Below are positions 53,027 to 61,438 of a stretch of 64,000 nt of DNA, piece by piece (position 1 is the stretch's first letter; each line of letters starts with the position of its first letter). The stretch is from Desulfolinea sp964487745 (GTDB lineage Bacteria; Chloroflexota; Anaerolineae; Anaerolineales; Villigracilaceae): contig CAZASG010000008.1 in the NCBI GenBank assembly GCA_964487745.1, positions 46,655 to 110,654 on the forward strand. Reading direction: 5' to 3'. The notes under the pieces are model-generated. The model was given only the letters and a program-made list of their open reading frames with translations, was not told the DNA's origin and searched no databases. The translations under genes and the position numbers were made by a program.

Positions 53027-53110
53027 TCACGTCATTGCGAACGAAGTGAAGCAACCTCCACCTTGTAGGGACTGCCATGTCGGGTTATCGTCCTCCTCGC
53101 AATGACGTGA
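53027..53110. repeat. GTCATTGCGA palindromic element (MITE-like)
   Basis: 84 bases with perfect 14-nt terminal inverted repeats TCACGTCATTGCGA (53027-53040) and TCGCAATGACGTGA (53097-53110), and an internal GAAGTGAAGCAACCTCC. This sequence type is a common interspersed repeat in environmental bacteria. A partial copy lies at 24038. Confidence 0.85.
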
Positions 53111-53140
53111 TTTTACAAGTTTTATTTGTTCTCTCCATTA

Positions 53141-53175
53141 GAGATAATGTCCTTGTAAAACAAGGGCATTATCTC
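53141..53175. other. Strong hairpin within island 1
   Basis: GAGATAATG-T-CCTTG / CAAGG-G-CATTATCTC, 15-bp stem with one G-U pair and 5-nt loop TAAAA. No T-run. It lies in the non-coding stretch 53111-53340, which otherwise shows no gene. Confidence 0.6.
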
Positions 53176-53340
53176 GCTAAATCGAAACACACCACAGTTG
53201 AACTGAAATTCAATATGCTGGTTCTACCTTTTTTTTCCCAGAACTCACTACATAACTCAGAGATACAATTGAATTGTAAATTCAGCCTATGGTTATGAAT
53301 AATTATAGTTGGAGAAAGAAGAAATTACACTTCCAAATAG

Positions 53341-53469
53341 CTTTCTAAACAGGTGGTAGCAAGCCTGCCCGGCGTGCGTTTCCACACGTTTGATGATAGT
53401 GGACATATTCCCCACTACGAAGATGCGGATCAGGTCAACCCTATCATCCTTGATTTCCTTAAAAATTAG
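53341..53469 (+). pseudogene. C-terminal remnant of an alpha/beta hydrolase
   Basis: In the frame ending at the TAG of 53467-53469 it reads KQVVASLPGVRFHTF, then DDSGHIPHYEDADQVNP, then IILDFLKN. This is the end of the alpha/beta hydrolase family, with the catalytic His in SGHIPHYE. There is an in-frame stop just upstream, so it cannot be expressed as a whole enzyme. With 50626-50799 it marks the two sides of the insertion. Confidence 0.8.
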
Positions 53470-53525
53470 TTCTGAATTGCACTCACAGAGCGCGTTGCAG
53501 AACGGAGTAATTTCACCAATCCGAC

Positions 53526-53554
53526 GTGCAATGCACCAGCAAGGTGCAACGCAC
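53526..53554. repeat. GTGCAATGCACC hairpin
   Basis: 12-bp stem with one G-U-type mismatch (53526-53537 with 53543-53554), loop AGCAA, 11 nt before the DUF1361 start. Arms resemble those at 22602 and 54262. Confidence 0.65.
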
Positions 53555-53565
53555 ATCTCTCAATT

Positions 53566-54267
53566 ATGATCAAAAAACTAACCCAAACCCTCTTACGTCA
53601 CCGCTATAAGTTGACGATTTTTGTCCTTCTGGCCGCGTCATCTGTATCCAGCATCTTGCTGGTTGGCGCACGTGTGGCCTACAGCGACAGTGGCCGATAT
53701 ACACAGATGATCTGGAATCTTTTCCTGGCGTGGATTCCTTTTATATTGGCTTATCTGAGCTACGCACTCTCATGGAAAAAACCCCTGCTCTATTTCATTA
53801 TCCCCATTTTTTCCATTCTCTGGCTGATCTTCTTCCCTAACGCCCCCTACTTGATCACCGATCTACAGGAACTTGGTGGCGGTTTTGGCGAGGCGCCAGT
53901 TTGGTATGACATCATGCTGCAATTTTGGTTCTCGTGGACGGGACTATTGCTCGGCGTTGTTTCGCTTTACCTGATGCAGCAAATCGTCAAGAATATTTTT
54001 GGCAAGTTCGTTGGCTGGCTCTTTGTTTTTACAGTTTCGATTCTCAGCAGCATCGGCGTTTACTTGGGACGTTTTTTGCGCTTCAATAGCTGGGATATTT
54101 GGCAAAGCCCAATCGAGGTTCTCAGTGATTCTGCAAAACTTCTCCTCGCCATGCGCCCACGCACGATCGGTTTTGTGGGGCTTTTTACCGTCTTTTTCGT
54201 ACTCGTCTACCTGACGCTCTATGCCTTTGGGCATTTGTTGCAGGAAGATAATCAAACAGACAAGTAG
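53566..54267 (+). CDS. DUF1361 membrane protein
   Basis: 233 residues, about seven TM segments. Family motifs: MIWNLFLAWIPFILAY, LWLIFFPNAPYLITDLQEL, WYDIMLQFWFSWTGLLLGVVSLY and GRFLRFNSWDIWQSP. Function unknown. The stop codon lies within a palindromic repeat (54262), so the last residues may have been altered by it. No clear ribosome site; the GTGCAATGCACC hairpin sits just upstream. Confidence 0.88.
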   Translation: MIKKLTQTLLRHRYKLTIFVLLAASSVSSILLVGARVAYSDSGRYTQMIWNLFLAWIPFILAYLSYALSWKKPLLYFIIPIFSILWLIFFPNAPYLITDLQELGGGFGEAPVWYDIMLQFWFSWTGLLLGVVSLYLMQQIVKNIFGKFVGWLFVFTVSILSSIGVYLGRFLRFNSWDIWQSPIEVLSDSAKLLLAMRPRTIGFVGLFTVFFVLVYLTLYAFGHLLQEDNQTDK

Positions 54268-54360
54268 TGCATCGCACCAGGTTTAATAAGCATTGAGCAT
54301 AACTCGCACAAACTCCGTCAAACGAATAAAAACTTGCCTGGATGGTGCGACGCACTACTT
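54262..54360. repeat. Palindromic repeat with AGTGCRTCGCACC arms
   Basis: Left arm AAGTAGTGCATCGCACCAGG (54262-54281); the right arm 54337-54360 is its near-exact inverse with 3-4 extra bases. The core of about 55 bases is AT-rich. It supplies the TAG stop of the DUF1361 gene and ends 22 nt before the YqeB start. Confidence 0.8.
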
Positions 54361-54382
54361 CACTCTCTAAAAAAGGAAATTT

Positions 54383-55201
54383 ATGACTTCCATCATTCTC
54401 ATTCGCGGTGGCGGTGACCTTGCAACAGGCGTTGCCTACCGTTTACACAAAGCGGGACTCAACGTGCTCATCACCGAAATCGCCGAACCGCTCTCCGTGC
54501 GCCGTAAAGTCTCTTTCAGTGAAGCCGTTTACGATGGCGAGATCACCGTCGAAGAAGTCACCGCCCGCCTTGCCACACCAGAAACCATTCTCGATATTTT
54601 GGCGCAGGATGAAGTACCCGTTTTAATAGATGCCGATCTGGACATCCTCCAATTCCCAATTCCCGATTCTCAAATTTCTGTCCTCGTGGACGCAACGCTC
54701 CGCAAACGCGCACTAGAAACAGGGCTTGACACCGCCAAGCTGACCATCGGTCTCGGCCCCGGCTTCACCGCCGCCAAAGACGTGCATGCCGTTATCGAAA
54801 CCAATCGCGGACACACCCTCGGGCGCGTCTACTGGGAAGGGACAGCCCTCGCAGACACCGGCATTCCCGAGCAGGTACTCGGCATCCGTAACGAGCGCGT
54901 CTTACGCGCCCCCGCCGACGGCTTGCTCATCACCCACGGCGATATCGGCGACCATTTCGACAAAGGCGATGTCATCTGCGAAGTGGACGGCATCCCGGTC
55001 AACGCCCCCTTCGATGGCTCCCTGCGCGGATTACTCCGCTCGGGCGTGTCCGTCAAAAAGGGACTCAAGATCGGCGACCTCGACCCGCGCGACGATCCGC
55101 GCTACTGCACGCTGATCTCCGACAAATCCCTCGCGCTGGGCGGCAGCGTCCTTGAAGCGATTTTGAGTCGGAAAGAGATACGCAAAGAGTTGTGGGATTA
55201 A
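54383..55201 (+). CDS. yqeB: YqeB-type selenium-dependent molybdenum hydroxylase accessory protein
   Basis: 272 residues. ILIRGGGDLATGVAYRLHKAG begins a Rossmann-like domain, and AEPLSVRRKVSFSEAVYDG is a family motif, with LGPGFTAAKDVHAVIETNRGHTLG and the C-terminal biotinyl-like HGDIGDHFDKGDVICEVDG. The family is linked by genome context to the selenium-dependent molybdenum hydroxylases (EF2563 type). Its expected partners, the hydroxylase (48300) and YqeC-MocA (59112), flank it here but are separated by two inserts. AAAAGGAAA ribosome site. Confidence 0.9.
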   Translation: MTSIILIRGGGDLATGVAYRLHKAGLNVLITEIAEPLSVRRKVSFSEAVYDGEITVEEVTARLATPETILDILAQDEVPVLIDADLDILQFPIPDSQISVLVDATLRKRALETGLDTAKLTIGLGPGFTAAKDVHAVIETNRGHTLGRVYWEGTALADTGIPEQVLGIRNERVLRAPADGLLITHGDIGDHFDKGDVICEVDGIPVNAPFDGSLRGLLRSGVSVKKGLKIGDLDPRDDPRYCTLISDKSLALGGSVLEAILSRKEIRKELWD

Positions 55202-55203
55202 GA

Positions 55204-55238
55204 AAAAAAACGAGCATTTTGAAAATGCTCGTTTTTTT
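55204..55238. terminator. Terminator after yqeB
   Basis: AAAACGAGCA-TTTTGAAAA-TGCTCGTTTT palindrome ending in seven T, directly after the yqeB stop. It marks the left edge of island 2. Confidence 0.9.
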
Positions 55239-55356
55239 ATCCACAAAACACAAAGTCGAGTTAGGGTAAAATTCTATAAATGCAAATCTTTTCATTATTT
55301 CTCGTCTTAGAAATAGCTTCCAAAATGTTTAGTACTACTACATGAGGGTCATAGAT

Positions 55357-58300
55357 ATGAAAAACACAATTCCCCAAAAAACTAATCCGTTTCATTCTCT
55401 AGCTCCAACCAATGAAGCTGAAAATATTGAGGACTATATTAATGCGCTTGCCTGGGCATTAGAAAACACAAAGAAAGAGAAAATCAAAAACATTGCTATT
55501 GCTGGCCCCTACGGTTCAGGAAAAAGTAGCGTTATTCAAACCTTTCAAAAAAGAAATCAAAATAGCAAGTACCATTTTCTCAATATCTCATTAGCAACAT
55601 TCAAAGAGGAAAAAGCAGAAGAAAAAAACAACATTCCCAACAATGATATTTTGCGGTTAATAGAGCTAAGTATTTTGCAACAACTTATCTACCATGAAGA
55701 AGATAGCAAAATACCAGATTCGAGATTCGCAAAAATAAGAAACCACACAGTATGGAATTTGGCTTTCATTACACTTGGTCTTGTACTGTTCTTTATCTCA
55801 TTTATGTATCTACTTTTCCCAAATTTCTTTCCTGAAATTTTATTGCTAGAGTTTTCTCCTAAAGCACACAAAGCACTACACTATATATCTTTGCTGATTA
55901 CGTCGGCAGGGCTTATTACCCTTATTTATAAATCAATCAGAACCCTCAATGGCTTTGTTATCAAAAAAGTCAGCATCAAAAATGCGTCTATTGAAGTTGA
56001 TCCGAAAATAAGTAAATCGATTCTAAACAACTATCTTGATGAAATTTTATACTTTTTTGAAGTGACCAAATATAACGTCGTAATTCTAGAAGATATTGAC
56101 AGATTTGAGCAAACAGAAGTTTTCACAAAACTTAGGGAAATAAACTCATTAATCAATAAATCGAAAAAAATCAAAAGGGATGTCGTTTTTATTTACGCTA
56201 TTAGAGATGATATGTTCAAAGATTACGACAGGACGAAGTTTTTTGACTTCATGATTCCGATTATTCCCGTTATTAATTCTTCTAACTCTGGTGAACTACT
56301 TTTAAATATCATTAAAGAAAATCAATTTGATATATCCACAGATTTACTTGACGATATTTCGTTCTTCATAGATGACATGAGACTTCTTTACAATATAGTG
56401 AACGAATATTATCTGTATTCAAATGCCCTTGATGAAAATCTAGAACAAAACAAATTGTTAGCCATGATGGTATACAAAAACATATACCCAGACGATTTCA
56501 CAAAATTGAATAATGGTCATGGAGTTTTATTCGGGATACTATTAAAAAAACGTCAATACATACAACGTGAGATTGCACAAATAGACAATAGAATTTTATC
56601 GCTACAGGAAAGCCTTTCTCTATTAGATGCCATACAAATTAAAGATATAAAAGAGTTACGAATTCTTTATATAGCAAAACTCATTGAAAAAATAAACACA
56701 TCACGTCAAGCATTTAAAAGTTTCCGAATTAACAACCAAGAGTATTTTATATCTCAAGCTATAGAGGACAATATTTTTCATCTTTTTGTAGAGGGTAGTT
56801 CAACTCAATACCATAATTACGCAAACAATCAACATGCAGGTATCAACTATAGCTTTGCAGAAATCGAAAAAAATGTTGATCCTGACCATTCATATCAAGA
56901 GCGCGAAAAGCTTATTACAGATCGAAACAATAAAGAAAGCGAATCGATAAAAACAGAAATCGAAAAGTTAGAAAAAAGGAAAGACGAAACAAGAAAACAA
57001 TCGTTAAAAAACCTGCTTCAAAACGAACAAATAGAATTTGATGTAAAGAATCAAAAACAAAATCAACTTATCAGTATTTTGCTAAGAAATGGGTATATAG
57101 ATGAGGACTATTTACACTACATTTCTATCTTCTATGAGGGCACTCTTTCAAGAGCTGACTATCAATTTTTTATCAACATTAAAACTCAAAAACCCCCAGA
57201 GTTTGATTACAAACTATACAATACAGAGAATTTACTCGCGAAAATAATCCCGTTTGAGTTTGAAAAAGAATACATACTAAACTACGATTTAGTAGATTTT
57301 CTCCTATCAAAGAATCTACATCGAGAAAAACGCCAAATTCTATTCAATCAATTAAGCAATGAAACCGAATTGCCCATTAGGTTTGTAGACGGTTTTATCG
57401 AACATACCAAGCACATTGAGCTATTCATAAAACTTTTATGCGAACAATGGCAAAGCATGTGGGCTTTCATTGAGGGGAAATCAAATTTTTCACAAGAAAA
57501 AAAGAAAAGATACTTCAAGCTAATAATCAAACATGCAACAGTTGGAGATATTAAAAAAATATTTCTTGAATTTAAACCTAACATTTCTATGATGAAAGAC
57601 TTTTTAAACATCATAGATAACACAGAGAAATTAAAAGAAATCATTAAGGCGCTGGATATTGAATTCACAAATGTAGAAGAAACTTCACCAAAACAACTCA
57701 TCGACTTTCTTTATGAAGAAAACTATTACGACATAAATCCCAAAATGCTCAAACTTATATTAAAGCATAAAGAAGCTCCTGTAATTGATTTTGAAACGAA
57801 AAATTATTCAACACTAAAATCATCTAACCTAGAGAAGTTGATTGACTATGTAGAAAATAATTTAAATCAATATATTCAAACTACATATCTAAAACTAGAA
57901 TTTAATCTTGATGAGCCATTGGAGTATTTGTTAGCCTTATTGAATAATGATGAAATTTCTTTAGAAAACAAGAGAAAAATTGTTGAGACAACAAATACAA
58001 TCGTACAAGATGTTTCCAAAATTAAAGATTTTGAAATAATAAAATATTTATTGCGACAATCAAAAATGTCTGCTGAGTGGGAAAACATTATTTCTGCTTA
58101 TTTGCAATCAGAGAACCAACTATCGAATGAAATCATTGCTTTTCTGAACAATTTAGGCAACGTAGAATTGCTTTCCAAGAAAAAAATAAAAACAGGAATT
58201 TCTGATGAGGAAACCATTAAAAAGCTTATAGCTTCTTTATTGCTATCTGAAAGCATCAGTAAAGAAAGTTATTCCTTCTTACTAAAATCCATTCCATATA

Positions 58301-58932
58301 TTTACAACAGATTAGATTTCACGAATCTATCGTTGGAAAAAGTTTCTCTACTAATTGAAAATAATATACTAAAAACAAACAACGAGAACTTTGATTCTCT
58401 CAAAGATAATTTTGGCTTGCATATCACATTGCTAGAAAACAATCCTATAAAATTTTCAGAAAATTTAGAAACATTTGAGCTTGATGAAGAAGATCTGTCA
58501 GCAATTTTAAAATCAAACAAGATATCAGATGAGATCAAAGAAAAAACTATAAAAAGTTTCGACATATCAATTTTTTCGGAGGAAGCAAATCTATTAGCTG
58601 AAGTTGGCAATTTTCTTTTAGAAAGCAAAAAGAATACTCTCGATGCAAATTCGACTAAATTAATATTGATCCATAGCAATTTGTCTGCACATAAAAAACT
58701 AGAGCTGTTTATACAAAACAACGATGAATTTGACGCTGACGATATTGATGAATTTATGTTAGCACTGGGCAAGCCCTACTCAGCAATTACAAAAAACTTT
58801 AAACGCCCACTCATTACAGATCACGAAATTAATAGAAAGCTCTCTTCTATTTTGAAAGAAAAAGGTTACATATCAAGTTACAAGATAGAAAAAAGGGGGC
58901 TAAGAATATCAACATTTAGACCCAGAAACTAG
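55357..58932 (+). CDS. YobI/KAP-like P-loop NTPase of island 2
   Basis: 1191 residues. N-terminal P-loop domain: LAPTNEAENIEDYINALAWA, Walker A AGPYGSGKSS (about 50-58), Walker B VVILEDIDRF (about 241-250), sensor-like FIYAIRDD. Two TM helices (about 132-155 and 175-195) lie between Walker A and B, as in KAP and YobI NTPases. Coiled coil follows (about 400-560), then a long Leu/Ile/Lys-rich helical-repeat C-terminus with no enzyme motif. Such architectures often belong to conflict or defence systems, but that role is inferred. The ATG at 55357 is chosen for AGGG 8 nt upstream; another ATG is five codons earlier. Strikingly AT-rich against its neighbours. Confidence 0.8.
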   Translation: MKNTIPQKTNPFHSLAPTNEAENIEDYINALAWALENTKKEKIKNIAIAGPYGSGKSSVIQTFQKRNQNSKYHFLNISLATFKEEKAEEKNNIPNNDILRLIELSILQQLIYHEEDSKIPDSRFAKIRNHTVWNLAFITLGLVLFFISFMYLLFPNFFPEILLLEFSPKAHKALHYISLLITSAGLITLIYKSIRTLNGFVIKKVSIKNASIEVDPKISKSILNNYLDEILYFFEVTKYNVVILEDIDRFEQTEVFTKLREINSLINKSKKIKRDVVFIYAIRDDMFKDYDRTKFFDFMIPIIPVINSSNSGELLLNIIKENQFDISTDLLDDISFFIDDMRLLYNIVNEYYLYSNALDENLEQNKLLAMMVYKNIYPDDFTKLNNGHGVLFGILLKKRQYIQREIAQIDNRILSLQESLSLLDAIQIKDIKELRILYIAKLIEKINTSRQAFKSFRINNQEYFISQAIEDNIFHLFVEGSSTQYHNYANNQHAGINYSFAEIEKNVDPDHSYQEREKLITDRNNKESESIKTEIEKLEKRKDETRKQSLKNLLQNEQIEFDVKNQKQNQLISILLRNGYIDEDYLHYISIFYEGTLSRADYQFFINIKTQKPPEFDYKLYNTENLLAKIIPFEFEKEYILNYDLVDFLLSKNLHREKRQILFNQLSNETELPIRFVDGFIEHTKHIELFIKLLCEQWQSMWAFIEGKSNFSQEKKKRYFKLIIKHATVGDIKKIFLEFKPNISMMKDFLNIIDNTEKLKEIIKALDIEFTNVEETSPKQLIDFLYEENYYDINPKMLKLILKHKEAPVIDFETKNYSTLKSSNLEKLIDYVENNLNQYIQTTYLKLEFNLDEPLEYLLALLNNDEISLENKRKIVETTNTIVQDVSKIKDFEIIKYLLRQSKMSAEWENIISAYLQSENQLSNEIIAFLNNLGNVELLSKKKIKTGISDEETIKKLIASLLLSESISKESYSFLLKSIPYIYNRLDFTNLSLEKVSLLIENNILKTNNENFDSLKDNFGLHITLLENNPIKFSENLETFELDEEDLSAILKSNKISDEIKEKTIKSFDISIFSEEANLLAEVGNFLLESKKNTLDANSTKLILIHSNLSAHKKLELFIQNNDEFDADDIDEFMLALGKPYSAITKNFKRPLITDHEINRKLSSILKEKGYISSYKIEKRGLRISTFRPRN

Positions 58933-58956
58933 AAATTCGCAGGAGACCAGAAAAAA

Positions 58957-59076
58957 ATGACCGAAAAAACCACCCCCGAAGAAAAAGAAAAGAAAGAAGA
59001 AGAAAAAAACGGCAAAGAGCCCCAAGACAACCTCGTCACCAGCCAGCACAGCGTCAAGCAAGAAAAAACTTTGTAA
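58957..59076 (+). pseudogene. N-terminal stub resembling an S10 serine carboxypeptidase
   Basis: 39 codons: MTEKTTPEEKEKKEEEKNG, then DNLVTSQHSVKQEKTL and stop. The acidic-basic start followed by (N)LVTxxHSV resembles the leader of S10 carboxypeptidase-like genes, where the protein continues for ~450 residues. Here the frame stops at once. GGAG lies 12 nt upstream. It may be the 5' stub of a deleted gene; it could also be a real small protein. Confidence 0.4.
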
Positions 59077-59111
59077 CCCTTCGTGTTCGTCGTGTTAAAT
59101 CTCCCCTGCTA

Positions 59112-60482
59112 ATGAAAATCAACTCTCTCAACCTCGCCAAGGCCCTACGCCTTGACCATATCACGCCACCGCGCGTGGCCTTCGTCGGCGCAGGAGGGAA
59201 AACAACAGCGCTCTTCCAAGCTGCGCGGGAACTGACTCCCTGCATCGTGACGACGACCACGCATCTCGGCGCCTGGCAAGCGAAGGAAGCCGATCAACAT
59301 ATTATCATCCGCAAAATGGAAGATGTGAATCAGCTTGAAGAGATCGCTTTTGATGGCGTGATTTTGGTGACAGGTGAGAAGAAAGATCAAAGACTGACAT
59401 CGCTTTCGGAAGAAGAGTTGGCTTGGCTGGAGCAATTCTGCAATTATCATTCTCTGCCCCTACTCATCGAAGCCGACGGCGCACGCGGCAAACCACTCAA
59501 GGCACCAAAAGCCCACGAGCCAGTCATCCCTGCATTTGTGGATACGGTCGTCGTTGTAGCGGGGTTGTCAGGAATTGGCAAAAAGTTAGAAAAGAGTGTT
59601 TATAACGCAGAAAAATTTAGGAAGCTGGGAGTTGGGAGCGGGAAAAAAGTAACGTCTGAAATGCTGAGAAATGTTTTGACGCATGAGGAAGGTGGGTTAA
59701 AAGGCATCTCGCCCCATGCACGAAAAGTGGCACTGCTCAACCAAGCAGACACGCCAGAACTCCAAGCCATAGGCGGGAAATTAGCAAAAGACCTTTTACC
59801 AACTTACAGTGCTGTACTTACAACGGGCTTAAAGTCTGCGACTTTCAATATTCAGATCTTCGAACCCGCTGCCGCGATCATCCTCGCCGCTGGCTCATCA
59901 TCCCGCTTTGGGAAACCCAAGCAATTACTCGATTATCATGGCAAATCTTTTATTCGTGTTGTGGCGGAAACCGCAATTCAAGCGAAACTCGATCCGATTG
60001 TGGTTGTCACAGGCGCAGAACACGATAAAATTAGCGCTGTTATTCAAGATCTGCCAATACAGATCGTACACAATAAAAACTGGGAAGATGGGCAAAGCTC
60101 ATCAATACAAGTTGGCGTTGAGGCTCTCACACAGCCCCCTCTGTCCCTTCCGGACATCTCCTCCAAATCCTTTGGGTTTATTGGGTCTGCAGTATTCCTG
60201 CTTGCAGACCAACCACAGGTCACACCGACAGTGATCCGCGCTTTGGTCGAGGAGCATGCGCGGACACTGCATCCCGTTATTGCGCCGCTGGTCGAAGATC
60301 GACGCGCGAACCCTGTGCTCTTTGATCGTGTTACTTTCAAAGCGTTGACTGAACTCGAAGGCGACATCGGCGGACGCGGGATCTTCTCAAAGTTTTCGCC
60401 CAAGTATATTCACTGGAACGACTCCGGGCTGCTCTTGGATGTCGACACGCCCAAGGCGTATAAAAAGTTAATTGAACGGTAG
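59112..60482 (+). CDS. YqeC-MocA fusion: selenium/molybdenum cofactor maturation
   Basis: 456 residues. N-terminal YqeC domain (about 1-245) with a nucleotide-binding VAFVGAGGKTTALFQAA, TTTTHLGAWQ, LLIEADGARGKPLKAP and VVVVAGLSGIGKKL. C-terminal MobA/MocA-like nucleotidyltransferase (about 255-456) with AAIILAAGSSSRFGKPKQLL, GQSSSIQVG and LLADQPQVTP. Transfers a nucleotide to the molybdopterin cofactor of the hydroxylase. Between QVGVEAL and SAVFLLADQ there are about 18 extra residues (TQPPLSLPDISSKSFGFIG) encoded by a repeat seen elsewhere in the window. Confidence 0.9.
   Translation: MKINSLNLAKALRLDHITPPRVAFVGAGGKTTALFQAARELTPCIVTTTTHLGAWQAKEADQHIIIRKMEDVNQLEEIAFDGVILVTGEKKDQRLTSLSEEELAWLEQFCNYHSLPLLIEADGARGKPLKAPKAHEPVIPAFVDTVVVVAGLSGIGKKLEKSVYNAEKFRKLGVGSGKKVTSEMLRNVLTHEEGGLKGISPHARKVALLNQADTPELQAIGGKLAKDLLPTYSAVLTTGLKSATFNIQIFEPAAAIILAAGSSSRFGKPKQLLDYHGKSFIRVVAETAIQAKLDPIVVVTGAEHDKISAVIQDLPIQIVHNKNWEDGQSSSIQVGVEALTQPPLSLPDISSKSFGFIGSAVFLLADQPQVTPTVIRALVEEHARTLHPVIAPLVEDRRANPVLFDRVTFKALTELEGDIGGRGIFSKFSPKYIHWNDSGLLLDVDTPKAYKKLIER
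60134..60176 (+). repeat. Intragenic repeat copy in the MocA domain
   Basis: CCCCCTCTGTCC, CGGACATCTCC and CCAAATCCT are shared in the same order and spacing with the intergenic element at 22602-22687. The copy is in frame and adds about 15 residues between two conserved blocks of the nucleotidyltransferase. Confidence 0.7.
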
Positions 60483-60520
60483 CAAACCAAAATTCACGCG
60501 CGCAGCGCAGGAGAGACACC

Positions 60521-61438
60521 ATGAAATATCTCGTCATCGTAAATCCCACATCCGGGCGCGGATACGCCGAGACCGTTATCCCAAAGATCGAAGAGTGCCT
60601 GAGCGCACATAAACTTGACTTTGAAATCATGCGTACCGAGCGTCCCTGGCAGGCTGCGGACTTGGCTGAAGAAGCTGCAAAAAAGGGTGTCGGCATTGTG
60701 GTTTCAGCAAGCGGAGATGGCACAGCCAATGAAGTCCTGAACGGGCTTATGCGCGCCCGCTCAGCCGGATTTTCCCAAACAGCAATGGGGATTTTGCCAG
60801 TTGGCACAGGCAACGATTTTGCCTACGGCATGGGGCTCCCGGACGATCTCGAAGAAGCTTGCAACACACTTGCAGAAAATAAACGTATGGCGGTTGATGT
60901 TGGCCTTGTGAAGGGCGGCGATTACCCCGAAGGGCGTTATTTTGGCAACGGTGTGGGCATCGGTTTTGATGCAGCTGTCGGTTTTGAAGCCGAAAAAGTG
61001 ACCTGGACACGTGGCTTGCTGGCGTATCTCATTGCCGCCATGCGAACAGTTTTTCTTTATTACAACGCCCCCACAGTAGAGATGACTTACGATGGCAAAA
61101 CCATCACACAACCCTCACTGATGATCTCCATCATGAACGGTCAGCGTATGGGCGGTGGCTTTTATATGGCACCTGAAAGCTCCCCCAAAGATGGCGAGCT
61201 TGACCTTTGCATTGTCAGCGAAGCATCAAAACTGCGCATTTTCCAGCTTATCAACTTTTTCCTGAGCGGCACCCAAGCCGGGCAGGCTGAAGTCACAACC
61301 GGGCGCACAAAAATGATCAGCGCAAAAGCAACCAAAGGCACCTTGCCCGCGCATTGTGATGGAGAAACCCTTTGCTACGAAGGTCAGCAATTGGATGTTG
61401 AGATCATCCCACAGACACTGGAGTTTCTCACTGCATGA
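60521..61438 (+). CDS. YegS/diacylglycerol kinase-family lipid kinase, copy 1
   Basis: 305 residues. N-terminal NPTSGRGYAE, nucleotide-binding SASGDGTANEVLNGLM and PVGTGNDFAYGMG. The beta-rich C-terminal domain includes GNGVGIGFDAAVGFEAEK and GQRMGGGFYMAP. Phosphorylates a lipid such as diacylglycerol or phosphatidylglycerol with ATP. AGGAGAG precedes the start. First gene of a lipid operon with its paralogue and an acyltransferase. Confidence 0.93.
   Translation: MKYLVIVNPTSGRGYAETVIPKIEECLSAHKLDFEIMRTERPWQAADLAEEAAKKGVGIVVSASGDGTANEVLNGLMRARSAGFSQTAMGILPVGTGNDFAYGMGLPDDLEEACNTLAENKRMAVDVGLVKGGDYPEGRYFGNGVGIGFDAAVGFEAEKVTWTRGLLAYLIAAMRTVFLYYNAPTVEMTYDGKTITQPSLMISIMNGQRMGGGFYMAPESSPKDGELDLCIVSEASKLRIFQLINFFLSGTQAGQAEVTTGRTKMISAKATKGTLPAHCDGETLCYEGQQLDVEIIPQTLEFLTA

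Noticed and set aside
53077..53298. 73-codon open frame on the plus strand
   Set aside because: Begins inside the GTCATTGCGA repeat and crosses the 53141 hairpin; no ribosome site and no recognisable protein.
53293..53556. 87-codon open frame on the minus strand
   Set aside because: Antisense to the hydrolase C-terminal remnant, whose SGHIPHYE motif on the plus strand is recognisable.
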